This document shows positions 1 to 6,803 of a stretch of 16,590 nt of DNA, one piece after another. The stretch's first letter is position 1; the number at the start of each line of letters is the position of its first letter. The position numbers and the translations under genes were made by a program. The notes beneath the pieces were generated by a model. The model did no database searches. It was not told the origin of the DNA and was given only the letters and a program-made list of their open reading frames with translations. The stretch comes from Lachnospiraceae bacterium UBA1766 (GTDB lineage: Bacteria; Bacillota; Clostridia; Lachnospirales; Lachnospiraceae): positions 1 through 16,590 of the forward strand of contig DCGY01000020.1 of NCBI GenBank assembly GCA_002314715.1, written 5' to 3'.

Positions 1-453
1 ACGAACGATAGCACGACCCATAGCTACACGCTGTCTCTGACCACCTGAAAGAGCCTTTGGCTTACGATCAAGAAGTTTCTCAAGATCAAGGATTCTAGCT
101 GCTTCCTTAACCATCTTGTCGATCTGATCCTTGGGAACCTTTCTTAATTTCAAACCAAATGCCATGTTATCATAAACTGACATATGAGGATACAAAGCGT
201 AGTTCTGGAATACCATCGCGATATCTCTATCCTTAGGCTCTACATCGTTAACTACTCTGTCACCAATCTTTAATTCACCGGAAGAGATATCCTCCAAACC
301 AGCGATCATACGAAGTGTAGTAGACTTACCACATCCGGAAGGTCCTACGAAAATAATGAATTCCTGATCTGCAATTTCAAGATTGAAGTTCTTTACAGCT
401 TCAAATCCGTTAGGGTATACTTTGCAGATGTTTGTCAAAGATAAACTTGCCAT
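1..453 (-). CDS. msmK: Sugar ABC transporter ATP-binding protein, MsmK/UgpC type (C-terminal part beyond the window)
   Basis: This is the ATPase that powers carbohydrate ABC importers on the cytoplasmic side of the membrane; one MsmK can serve several sugar importers in Firmicutes. The frame is open from the ATG at 453 to the window edge (151 residues), so the C-terminal half is missing. Seen in the translation: Walker A GPSGCGKST at residues 37-45, Q-loop with MVFQNYALYPH (Gln83), and ABC signature LSGGQRQR at 135-142. Walker B and the regulatory OB-fold tail lie outside the window. The start is supported by AGGAG about 8 bases upstream. The N-terminus (ASLSLTNICKVYPNG) is typical of the MalK/MsmK/UgpC group. 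No permease or binding protein is next to it here, which fits a shared ATPase. The family is secure; the transported sugar cannot be told. Confidence 0.93.
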   Translation of the reverse strand, partial: MASLSLTNICKVYPNGFEAVKNFNLEIADQEFIIFVGPSGCGKSTTLRMIAGLEDISSGELKIGDRVVNDVEPKDRDIAMVFQNYALYPHMSVYDNMAFGLKLRKVPKDQIDKMVKEAARILDLEKLLDRKPKALSGGQRQRVAMGRAIVR

Positions 454-495
454 ATTTAATAGCTCCTTTCATTCTGGGGTTGAAATATTTTGTCA

Positions 496-509
496 AACAC
501 TTTTGTGTT
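496..509 (-). repeat. Small inverted repeat in the msmK leader
   Basis: AACAC and GTGTT flank a TTTT loop, with partly matching flanks that make a longer imperfect palindrome (about 492-512). It lies between the proposed msmK promoter and the start codon, so it would be a short hairpin in the mRNA leader or an operator downstream of the promoter. With only five GC-poor pairs it may be chance. Confidence 0.25.
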
Positions 510-529
510 AACTTTCTTCGACCATTGAT

Positions 530-558
530 AGTATAACGAAAAAAACAGGCTTTTGCCA
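530..558 (-). promoter_or_regulatory. Probable sigma-A promoter of msmK
   Basis: On the minus strand the -10 box is TATACT (530-535) and the -35 is TGGCAA (553-558) with a 17-base spacer. The -10 is good and the -35 weak (3 of 6 matches to TTGACA). The predicted transcript start is about 70 bases before the msmK ATG. The region 454-662 holds no gene that I can support and is AT-rich. Confidence 0.45.
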
Positions 559-662
559 TACTCTATTTCCACAAACTTTTTGTCCGTCTTTGTAAAAATT
601 GCTTATTTTATTGTACAAAAGTTTATTCTTTCCATATTTTGCACAAAAAGACAGTCATTCTT

Positions 663-1412
663 TTAGTTATTATCCATAACGGATTCTTCCTCTTTTTCCT
701 CTTCATTCTTTAAAGAGTATCCAAGTGCTTCAATACTTTCCCTCTGATCCTCGGTAAAAATGTCCGCTTCACCTGCCGTAGGCGCTTCCTCCTCGCCGGT
801 CAGACGAATTTCCAGCTTTTTGAAATACTTGTTATATAAAAGAGCACCCAAAAAAGCGGGCAATGAGAAACAAAACAGGATTCCGATCGGAAACAACGCC
901 GGAGCAACAACAACTGCCACAAAAGGCAAAACGTTGAAGGCCACCATCAAAAGGGTTTTGGGAAACTGTAAAATACTTACAAACAGAGAGTTCTTAATGG
1001 TTCTGGCTATGGTATTATCAAATTTGGCAAGCATCGGATAAACGAAAGTCGAAGTCATAATTGCAATAACCGCTACCACAAAAATCATTACCTGAATCAA
1101 GAAAGGAAATCCCTTTTCGGTCTGCAGCATAATATAGAAATCACCTGCCAACACCAAAATCATAACAAGCTGCAACAGCCAAATAACGGTAGCCTGCTTA
1201 AAATTCTCCTTGAAGGACTTAAAGTAACCTTTAAATACGTAGGTTTCCTCATCTCTTACGATTTTCAGACACATGTAGTGCAACGCGGTAAAGGATGCTC
1301 CCACGGTAACAACCGGGATGCAGCACACCAAGGTAATTAAATTCAGAATCATCAGGTCAGCCATTTTGCTGAGTCCCTGCATCAAAGGACTTTCGATACT
1401 TAAAAACTTCAT
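663..1412 (-). CDS. YesL-like (DUF624) integral membrane protein
   Basis: A 249-residue membrane protein resembling the YesL/DUF624 family, whose members often sit beside sugar ABC transporter genes and whose biochemical role is not known. Hydrophobic segments lie at roughly residues 20-44, 75-96, 104-124, 145-170 and 172-195, which fits the usual five or so helices. The last 45 residues are a strongly acidic cytoplasmic-looking tail (EEEAPTAGEADIF, then KNEEEKEEES). I chose ATG 1412 because GATAGGAGTG lies 6-8 bases before it; the frame could extend to TTG 1430, but that codon lies just before the ribosome binding site. It is the last gene of a probable metG - acetyltransferase - yesL operon, 26 bases after the acetyltransferase stop. 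It has no strong terminator of its own: the following 200 bases show only weak AT-rich repeats. Confidence 0.8.
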   Translation of the reverse strand: MKFLSIESPLMQGLSKMADLMILNLITLVCCIPVVTVGASFTALHYMCLKIVRDEETYVFKGYFKSFKENFKQATVIWLLQLVMILVLAGDFYIMLQTEKGFPFLIQVMIFVVAVIAIMTSTFVYPMLAKFDNTIARTIKNSLFVSILQFPKTLLMVAFNVLPFVAVVVAPALFPIGILFCFSLPAFLGALLYNKYFKKLEIRLTGEEEAPTAGEADIFTEDQRESIEALGYSLKNEEEKEEESVMDNN

Positions 1413-1438
1413 ATTTTTCACTCCTATCAAAAAGACGG

Positions 1439-1921
1439 CTAAGGCAGAGCCTTCACCATGGGGGTAATCCGAATTCCCGCCACAGACTGTTCGAATGCGG
1501 TCGCTCGAAACCCGAGTCTGCGATAAAATTCCAGGGCATTGGGAGCTGCATTTACCAGTAAGCTCTCCTCCCCCAGTTCATCATGGAGATATTCGGACAA
1601 GTGATTTACCAGGCTTCTTCCGATTCCGCAGAATTGGCAGTCTTCTCTCACGAACAGTAAAGAGAGGGTGTTGCCGCCCCGTACCGAGGCGACACCCACT
1701 ATCTCTTCCTGTCTTCTGGCCACCAAAACCTGGTATTTTCCTGTTACAAAAAGCTGATAAAGCTTATCATCGGTTATAAAATCGAAGAAATTCTTTATGC
1801 CTTCTTTGGTGTATTCTTTCCCCTCATATTTCAGAAATGTTTTCCACACCATGGTCATGACATCCGACCATTCTTCCGTCTTTGCCCAACCGATTGAAAT
1901 GGAATCCTGATTCATATACAT
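1439..1921 (-). CDS. GNAT-family N-acetyltransferase
   Basis: A 160-residue single-domain acetyltransferase that would transfer an acetyl group from acetyl-CoA to an unknown small molecule or protein amine. The GNAT core is visible: strand 4 LSLLFVRED followed by the pyrophosphate-binding turn QFCGIG (residues 96-101) and helix RSLVNHL, then the C-terminal motif NALEFYRRLGF (128-138), which forms the second half of the CoA site. The length is normal for a stand-alone GNAT. The start ATG 1921 is preceded by AAGGTGAT at good spacing, and this ribosome binding site overlaps the end of metG (11 bases between stop and start). A second ATG two codons later is possible. Gene order suggests it is co-transcribed with metG and so is under the same T-box control, which does not by itself say anything about its substrate. 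Family sure; substrate unknown. Confidence 0.88.
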   Translation of the reverse strand: MYMNQDSISIGWAKTEEWSDVMTMVWKTFLKYEGKEYTKEGIKNFFDFITDDKLYQLFVTGKYQVLVARRQEEIVGVASVRGGNTLSLLFVREDCQFCGIGRSLVNHLSEYLHDELGEESLLVNAAPNALEFYRRLGFRATAFEQSVAGIRITPMVKALP

Positions 1922-1932
1922 ACGAAATCACC

Positions 1933-3921
1933 TTAGCAAATCGGCGCACCTGCCGGCATTTGCTTTTCGGGCGTCATCAGTGCCAAATTGCCTTCTGCAT
2001 CCTCCGCACAAAGAAGCATTCCTTCGGAAACCACTCCGGCCAAGGTTGCAGGCTTCAAATTCACGAGAACCATAACCTTTTTGCCAACCATCTCCTCGGG
2101 GCTGTAATATGCTTTAATTCCGGATACAATCTGCTTTACCTGGCTACCGATTTTCACCTGGCTGCAAAGTAATTTCTTGGATTTCGGAACCGCTTCGCAG
2201 GCAATGATTTCGCCTACCTGGAATTGAAGCGCCGCAAAATCATCATAACTGATTTCTGCCTTTGCCTCCACATCCATAACCGGCTCCTCTGCCTTTTCGG
2301 GCTCTGCCGCAATACCGTTTTCCCGCTCATATTCTGCCTTCTGTGCAGCCTGAATCTGAGCAACCTTTTCCAAAATAACTGCCAGGTCCTGACGGGCAAA
2401 GAGAATCTGCGGAGCATCGGTAACCTTTCCGTCACTTGCTCTTTGGCCGAACTGATTCAAGGTATCATAATCACGTGTGGTATCACCAATCTGCTCCAGA
2501 ATTGACTTTGCGGTTTCCGGCATATAGGGTGCCAAAAGGTTTGCACCGATGGCGATGGACTCCAGCAAATTGTACATTACTTCGCTGAGACGGTCCTTCT
2601 TTTCTTCGGACTTGGCAAGTACCCAGGGCTCTGTCTCATCAATGTATTTGTTACATCTTTTAAAGATTGCAAAGACTTCGTCGATGGCATCCGCAATTTT
2701 CATAGCATCCATCTTTGCTGCAGCCTTATCTCTTGCGGCAGTTACCACCGCCTTTAAGTCCGCATCCACAGCGTCCTCCGCTCCGGTCTTCACTGCCAAA
2801 CCGCCAAAGTATTTATTGGTCATGGAAATGGTTCTGTTTACAAGATTTCCCAAAACATTTGCCAAATCAGAGTTGAAACGTTCGGTAATCAGTTCCCAGG
2901 TAATGGTGCCGTCGTTTTCGTAAGGCATCTCATGCAATACGTAATAACGAACCGCATCCACGCCGTAAAGACCGATCAAATCATCTGCATAGATTACATT
3001 TCCTCTGGACTTACTCATCTTCTCACCGCCCTGAAGTAACCAGGGATGACCGAATACCTGCTTGGGCAGAGGCTCATTTAATGCCATCAGGAAAATCGGC
3101 CAGTAAATGGTATGGAAACGGATAATATCCTTTCCGATCAAATGTAAATCTGCCGGCCAAAGCTTCTGATACTGTTCCGTAGAATTGCCGTCTGCATCAT
3201 AACCAATACCGGTAATGTAGTTGGTCAAAGCATCCAGCCATACATAAACCACATGCTTGTCATCAAAATCTACCGGAATCCCCCACTTAAAGGAGGTTCT
3301 GGATACACAAAGATCCTGAAGACCCGGAAGCAGGAAATTGTTCATCATTTCGTTCTTACGGGATACGGGCTGAATAAATTCCGGATGCTCGTTGATATGC
3401 TTAATCAAACGATCTGCGTACTTACTCATCTTAAAGAAATAAGCTTCTTCCTTAGCAGGCTTTACGTCTCTGCCGCAATCAGGACATTTGCCATCCTTTA
3501 ACTGAGATTCTGTCCAGAAGGATTCACAGGGTGTACAATACATTCCCTCATAAGCTCCCTTGTAAATATCGCCCTGGTTGTACAGTCTCTTGAAAATTTT
3601 CTGTACCTGTTTCTCATGATCCGCATCCGTGGTACGGATAAACTTATCATAAGAAATGTTTAAGGAATCGCAGATTCCACGGATAATGCCGGCCACATTG
3701 TCTACAAACTCCTTGGGAGTAATCTCTGCTGCCTTTGCCTTCTCCTCGATTTTCTGTCCGTGTTCATCGGTTCCGGTCTGGAAGAAAACATCATATCCCT
3801 GCTGTCTCTTTAATCTGCAAATTGCATCTGCCATTACGATTTCATAGGAATTACCGATATGCGGCTTTCCGGACGTATAGGCAATTGCGGTTGTCAAATA
3901 ATACTTTCCCTTATCTGTCAT
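1933..3921 (-). CDS. metG: Methionyl-tRNA synthetase
   Basis: Charges tRNA-Met with methionine in the cytoplasm (class I aminoacyl-tRNA synthetase, EC 6.1.1.10). The 662-residue length fits the form with a C-terminal tRNA-binding extension. Seen in the translation: HIGH-type motif PHIGN at residues 20-24, the CP1 zinc knuckle with CTPC (129-132) and CPDC (146-149), and KMSKS at 301-305. An anticodon-binding helical domain follows, with WVLAKSEE. A Trbp111-like OB-fold covers about residues 555-662 (FQVGEIIACEAVPKSKKLL...NLKPATLAGVVSEGMLL), which helps dimerisation and tRNA binding. The start at ATG 3921 is backed by a perfect AGGAGGAG six bases upstream. The gene lies directly behind a T-box leader and is the first gene of the operon with the acetyltransferase and YesL-like genes. 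No anomalies seen. Confidence 0.98.
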   Translation of the reverse strand: MTDKGKYYLTTAIAYTSGKPHIGNSYEIVMADAICRLKRQQGYDVFFQTGTDEHGQKIEEKAKAAEITPKEFVDNVAGIIRGICDSLNISYDKFIRTTDADHEKQVQKIFKRLYNQGDIYKGAYEGMYCTPCESFWTESQLKDGKCPDCGRDVKPAKEEAYFFKMSKYADRLIKHINEHPEFIQPVSRKNEMMNNFLLPGLQDLCVSRTSFKWGIPVDFDDKHVVYVWLDALTNYITGIGYDADGNSTEQYQKLWPADLHLIGKDIIRFHTIYWPIFLMALNEPLPKQVFGHPWLLQGGEKMSKSRGNVIYADDLIGLYGVDAVRYYVLHEMPYENDGTITWELITERFNSDLANVLGNLVNRTISMTNKYFGGLAVKTGAEDAVDADLKAVVTAARDKAAAKMDAMKIADAIDEVFAIFKRCNKYIDETEPWVLAKSEEKKDRLSEVMYNLLESIAIGANLLAPYMPETAKSILEQIGDTTRDYDTLNQFGQRASDGKVTDAPQILFARQDLAVILEKVAQIQAAQKAEYERENGIAAEPEKAEEPVMDVEAKAEISYDDFAALQFQVGEIIACEAVPKSKKLLCSQVKIGSQVKQIVSGIKAYYSPEEMVGKKVMVLVNLKPATLAGVVSEGMLLCAEDAEGNLALMTPEKQMPAGAPIC

Positions 3922-3935
3922 CTATTTCTCCTCCT

Positions 3936-3982
3936 AAAAAAATTTAAGGCCCGTCTTCCTACTATTTGTAAGAAGACGAGCC
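3936..3982 (-). terminator. Attenuator hairpin of the metG T-box
   Basis: Minus strand: GGCTCGTCTTCTTAC, a five-base loop and GTAGGAAGACGGGCC form a 15-bp stem with two G-U pairs, followed by TTAAATTTTTTT. The U-run is followed at once by the metG AGGAGGAG. The 5' arm would compete with the T-box bulge to form the antiterminator. Confidence 0.9.
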
Positions 3983-4215
3983 ATCACTCGCGGTACCACT
4001 TCTCTTTACCCGTATCTTTCGATACAAGCCTCATCAGGTCAATAACCCTATTCGCTATAACAGGCGAAACCTGTCGCAGCCTAGCCGGAAACCCGATTCG
4101 GTGCGCTGCTCAGAAGCCATTTTCCACTTCCTTCTACCACGTTTCTCTCAGCAATGAAACGCTCTCTGTAAGGTGTCCCCAAAGTGTACTCTCTTCGTCA
4201 ATGCCTTTCTTTCTT
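3936..4215 (-). promoter_or_regulatory. T-box riboswitch (methionine specifier) of metG
   Basis: A tRNA-sensing leader that lets metG be transcribed when uncharged tRNA-Met accumulates. Reading the minus strand 5' to 3': GAAGAGAGTA (S-turn AGTA), an AGAGAG plus CGTTTC...GAAACG apical stem, the 3' side of Stem I with GAAAATGGCTTC holding an ATG specifier codon at 4118-4120 followed by G, Stem II/III segments (including GTATCGAAAGATAC), the conserved AGTGGTACCGCG T-box at about 3989-4000 and the terminator. GAAG/CTTC and CACTT/AAGTG pairings place the ATG in the specifier loop. The T-box reads AGTGG rather than the more common GGTGG. The 5' boundary is approximate. Confidence 0.93.
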
Positions 4216-4228
4216 ATCTATGTGTTAG

Positions 4229-4256
4229 ATTAACACGCAGATCCGTCTTATGTCAA
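4229..4256 (-). promoter_or_regulatory. Sigma-A promoter of the metG T-box leader
   Basis: Minus strand: perfect -35 TTGACA (4251-4256), a 16-base spacer and -10 GTTAAT (4229-4234). The -10 overlaps a perfect palindrome, GTGTTA-GAT-TAACAC (4222-4236), which could be an operator or a short hairpin at the transcript's 5' end. The predicted start near 4222 would give a leader of about 300 nt, the usual T-box size. The -35 begins only 33 bases after the rpe stop, with no terminator visible between. Confidence 0.65.
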
Positions 4257-4288
4257 TTATAAAATCATAACCTTTTTCGAAACAAATT

Positions 4289-4951
4289 CTAAACATTCAT
4301 CGCCTTGTGGAAATCCTGAACATTCTTTTTGATATCATTCTTAAAGACTGCAGAGCCTGCAACAATAACATTTGCACCGGCTTCCAATGCCAAATGAACA
4401 TTGTCTGCTTTGATTCCACCATCTACCTGAACATCCATTTCCAAGCCCATTTCCTGCAAAAGGGCGCGAAGCTCTTTCACCTTTTCCAGGCACTCCGGCA
4501 TCAGCGACTGTCCACCAAATCCCGGAATAACCGTCATAATCAGTACCATATCCACCAAATGCAGGTAGGGCTTTAATGCAGACACAGCGGTATAGGGTTT
4601 AATTGCAATCCCCACCTTCTTGCCGTGCTTGCGAATCAGGCGAATGGTTCTCTCCGGATCCTTTGTAGACTCCAGATGAAAATCAATCAGATCCGCTCCG
4701 CATCTTGCAAACTCTTCCACATAACGCTCCGGCTGATCAATCATTAAATGCACATCAAAAAATAAATCCGTTTTCTTGCGAATGGATTCAATCACCGGCA
4801 TTCCGTAAGAAATGCAGGGAACAAAATTTCCGTCCATTACATCAATATGTAAATAAGGGCATCCTGCCTCTTCCACTGAGGCAATATCCTCTCCCAATTT
4901 CCAAAAATCAGCAGATAAGATTGAGGGTGCTAAGATATTCATAGAATTCAC
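4289..4951 (-). CDS. rpe: Ribulose-phosphate 3-epimerase (diverged)
   Basis: Interconverts D-ribulose 5-phosphate and D-xylulose 5-phosphate (EC 5.1.3.1), a cytoplasmic TIM barrel of the pentose phosphate pathway. Numbered from ATG 4942, the family residues are visible: APSILSADF with Ser7, HIDVMDG with His32, Asp34 and Met36, VHLM with His65, and VDGGI with the second catalytic Asp, followed by ANVIVAGSAVF for phosphate binding. Two loops differ from the usual sequence: TVIPGFGGQ instead of TVNPGFGGQ, and GIAIKPYT instead of GLALNPAT. So a related sugar-phosphate epimerase activity cannot be excluded. I chose GTG 4951 (220 aa) because AGAAGGA sits about six bases before it; ATG 4942 (217 aa) matches the usual protein N-terminus but has a poorly spaced site. 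The gene stands alone rather than in the common rsgA-rpe neighbourhood, and close to the pentose genes. Confidence 0.9.
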   Translation of the reverse strand: MNSMNILAPSILSADFWKLGEDIASVEEAGCPYLHIDVMDGNFVPCISYGMPVIESIRKKTDLFFDVHLMIDQPERYVEEFARCGADLIDFHLESTKDPERTIRLIRKHGKKVGIAIKPYTAVSALKPYLHLVDMVLIMTVIPGFGGQSLMPECLEKVKELRALLQEMGLEMDVQVDGGIKADNVHLALEAGANVIVAGSAVFKNDIKKNVQDFHKAMNV

Positions 4952-4997
4952 ACCATTCCTTCTACTCAAAGCTCATGCCTTGGGTGTTATCCATTCT

Positions 4998-5026
4998 ATT
5001 TTATCAAAATCATACAATAATAGCAA
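4998..5026 (-). promoter_or_regulatory. Probable rpe promoter inside the preceding terminator stem
   Basis: Minus strand: -35 TTGCTA (5021-5026), a 17-base spacer and -10 TAAAAT (4998-5003; 5 of 6). The -35 lies in one arm of the terminator-like hairpin at 5019-5045. The predicted start gives a leader of about 40 nt. Confidence 0.5.
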
Positions 5027-5045
5027 GACCACAGACCTTGCTATT
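5019..5045 (-). terminator. Terminator-like hairpin after the 193-aa gene
   Basis: A perfect 9-bp inverted repeat AATAGCAAG / CTTGCTATT with a nine-base loop, 61 bases after the stop of the 193-aa gene. On the minus strand it is followed by ATTGTATGATTTTG, a weak U-tract, so termination may be partial. Confidence 0.6.
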
Positions 5046-5105
5046 TTGCTTCCCAATTATTCTTTTATTGCCGAAATACCTATCCTTTCCATCCGTTCTG
5101 AAAGT

Positions 5106-5687
5106 TTATTTCAGGATGGTTAGTTTTCGATAATTTCCCTTACTGTCGTAGGAGTCCATCAAATGCTCATTGATTTCCTCCGGAGTTTTCTTTTGCTTGG
5201 TCATTTCCCGGTCCTGCTTCTTCTGCTGATACTGTTTCCCGGAAGTGTCCTGCTTCCTATGGAAATCATTCAGCTGTCCGAAACGCTTGGCCAAATGCCC
5301 GGTCACATCCAAAACCTTCAGTTTAAAACGATTCCACAGCCGAAGCACCGGGGAACCTGTATTTCCTTCCGCGGGGATCTGGTTCAGAGCCTCCCGCATG
5401 CTGTCCTGTGCCGGGTCCGAAACCGCCTTGTTTTCTCCGTTCCATATGCGAAGCATTACTTCTTTGGTGTTTTGAAATGCATTTCGAAACCAGTTGTTCT
5501 CTTTCTGTACAACTTCTTCCTCGGTCTCTTGTGTCCCCGTGGATAATTCCAGAATATCTTTTGGTTCCAAGGGATTCTCGGCCACAGTGCCCTCCGAAGT
5601 ATTTTTCATGAACGCATTCTGTTGTGCCGTATAATTTGAAACCTTATGCATGGACATGTTTTGATATTGATCCGTAGAAATGCGCAT
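5106..5687 (-). CDS. Unrecognised soluble protein, 193 aa
   Basis: I do not recognise this family. The start is clear: GGAGGGAG sits 6-7 bases before ATG 5687. The protein has no signal peptide or membrane segment and is rich in Gln, Lys, Glu and Asn. The N-terminal 60 residues look flexible (MRISTDQYQNMSMHK... PLEPKDILELSTG). The middle (about residues 66-90 and 110-140) has amphipathic, Trp-containing stretches (NNWFRNAFQNTKEVMLRIWNG; VLRLWNRFKLKVLDV). A very basic, Gln-rich stretch (KQYQQKKQDREMTKQKK) precedes a more ordered-looking C-terminus, PEEINEHLMDSYDSKGNYRKL. The ends look more constrained than the middle, which is an impression, not an alignment. It is bounded by its own likely promoter and a terminator-like hairpin, so it is probably monocistronic. 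It lies between transketolase and rpe, but nothing in its sequence suggests sugar metabolism. Confidence 0.75.
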   Translation of the reverse strand: MRISTDQYQNMSMHKVSNYTAQQNAFMKNTSEGTVAENPLEPKDILELSTGTQETEEEVVQKENNWFRNAFQNTKEVMLRIWNGENKAVSDPAQDSMREALNQIPAEGNTGSPVLRLWNRFKLKVLDVTGHLAKRFGQLNDFHRKQDTSGKQYQQKKQDREMTKQKKTPEEINEHLMDSYDSKGNYRKLTILK

Positions 5688-5708
5688 GAATCTCCCTCCG
5701 TTTCTTCT

Positions 5709-5737
5709 ATATTAAAATATATCGGACAAGTATGCAA
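5709..5737 (-). promoter_or_regulatory. Possible promoter of the 193-aa gene
   Basis: Minus strand: -35 TTGCAT (5732-5737), a 17-base spacer and -10 TAATAT (5709-5714). The -35 matches only 3 of 6. Its position just past the transketolase terminator supports separate transcription. Confidence 0.4.
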
Positions 5738-5773
5738 GGAACTTTATGTAGTCTTTGGCCCCGCTTGTTTTCC

Positions 5774-5806
5774 AAATAAAAATAGCCTGACGGTTACCCG
5801 ACAGGC
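5774..5806 (-). terminator. Intrinsic terminator of the pentose gene group
   Basis: Minus strand: GCCTGTCGG, loop GTAA, CCGTCAGGC (one internal T/T mismatch), then TATTTTTATTT. It lies 29 bases after the transketolase C-terminal subunit stop and closes the kinase-araD-transketolase block. Confidence 0.88.
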
Positions 5807-5834
5807 CATTTCCATGATTTATTCGAACGACTAA

Positions 5835-6773
5835 TTAGATAAATTCTTTTACGCTCTTGTAAACACCTGCTGCATCGAGACAATACTTCTCAATCAAAGC
5901 AGCTGCAGAACCGGACTCGCCGAAGATGTCCTGCATACCAAGCTTCTTTACAGGAGTAGGAAGTTTTGCAGAGAGGCAATCACAAACCGCACTTCCCAAA
6001 CCGCCGATTACGGAATGCTCTTCTACCGTAACAACCTTACCGGTCTTCTTTGCACTGGCAATGATCAATTCCTCATCCAAAGGCTTGATGGTACAAATGT
6101 TTACTACTTCTGCATCGATTCCGTCTGCTGCAAGCTTCTCAGCTGCACCGAGAGCGGAGTCTACACAAATACCGGTTGCCACAATGGTAACGTCCTTACC
6201 TTCGCGAACAACGGTACCCTTGCCGATTTCAAACTTGTAATCGGGCTTGTCATTGATTACCGGAACTGCCGCACGTCCGAAACGGATGTATACAGGTCCT
6301 TCATACTCTAATGCTGCGCGAACTGCAGCTCTTGCTTCTACATCATCGGAAGGACACATTACTACCATACCGGGAATGGTACGCATTAATGCAAGGTCCT
6401 CATTACACTGATGAGTAGCACCGTCTTCACCTACGGAGATACCTGCATGGGTAGCACCGATCTTTACATTCAAATGAGGATAGCCTACAGAGTTACGTAC
6501 CTGCTCGAAAGCTCTTCCTGCAGCAAACATTGCGAAGCTGCTGACGAAAGGAATCTTACCTACAAGAGATAAACCTGCTGCTACACCTACCATGTTACAC
6601 TCAGCGATACCGCAATCGATATGACGATCAGGATATGCTTTCTTAAAAATACCGGTCTTGGTTGCTTCTGCAAGGTCAGCATCCAATACGACCAGGTTCG
6701 GAAATTCTTCTGCTAATTCTTTTAAAGCATTACCATAACTTTCTCTGGTTGCAATTTTCTTTACATCTGCCAT
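5835..6773 (-). CDS. Transketolase, C-terminal subunit
   Basis: Second half of a split transketolase (EC 2.2.1.1): it carries the pyrimidine-binding domain and the C-terminal domain, and forms the active site together with the N-terminal subunit encoded just upstream. About 312 residues, normal for this subunit. Seen: ATRESYGNAL at the N-terminus, GIAECNMVGVAAGLS with the glutamate that activates thiamine diphosphate, SVGEDGATHQ, and the C-terminal EEHSVIGGLGSAV segment. I chose ATG 6773 (MADVKKIATRES) because it fits the family N-terminus; ATG 6785 is in frame, but AGAAAGG lies only one base before it. AGAAAGG is about 12 bases from the chosen ATG, so the start is less certain than the product. 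It lies 30 bases after the N-terminal subunit stop and before a good terminator. A 1-deoxyxylulose-5-phosphate synthase is unlikely, because that enzyme is one long chain. Confidence 0.94.
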   Translation of the reverse strand: MADVKKIATRESYGNALKELAEEFPNLVVLDADLAEATKTGIFKKAYPDRHIDCGIAECNMVGVAAGLSLVGKIPFVSSFAMFAAGRAFEQVRNSVGYPHLNVKIGATHAGISVGEDGATHQCNEDLALMRTIPGMVVMCPSDDVEARAAVRAALEYEGPVYIRFGRAAVPVINDKPDYKFEIGKGTVVREGKDVTIVATGICVDSALGAAEKLAADGIDAEVVNICTIKPLDEELIIASAKKTGKVVTVEEHSVIGGLGSAVCDCLSAKLPTPVKKLGMQDIFGESGSAAALIEKYCLDAAGVYKSVKEFI

Positions 6774-6803
6774 TTTCTTTACCATGCCTTTCTGTAGCTT
6801 CGC

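Noticed and set aside
546..565. Terminator-like GGC-AAAA-GCC plus T-run before msmK (minus strand)
   Set aside because: The stem has only three pairs, and the same bases form the proposed msmK promoter.
2214..2435. 73-aa minus-strand frame within metG
   Set aside because: It lies entirely in another frame of a secure metG gene, with unnatural Arg-rich composition and no ribosome binding site.
3859..4233. Plus-strand frame of 124 aa across the metG leader
   Set aside because: It is antisense to the T-box riboswitch, whose structure explains the sequence; the peptide has no protein-like features.
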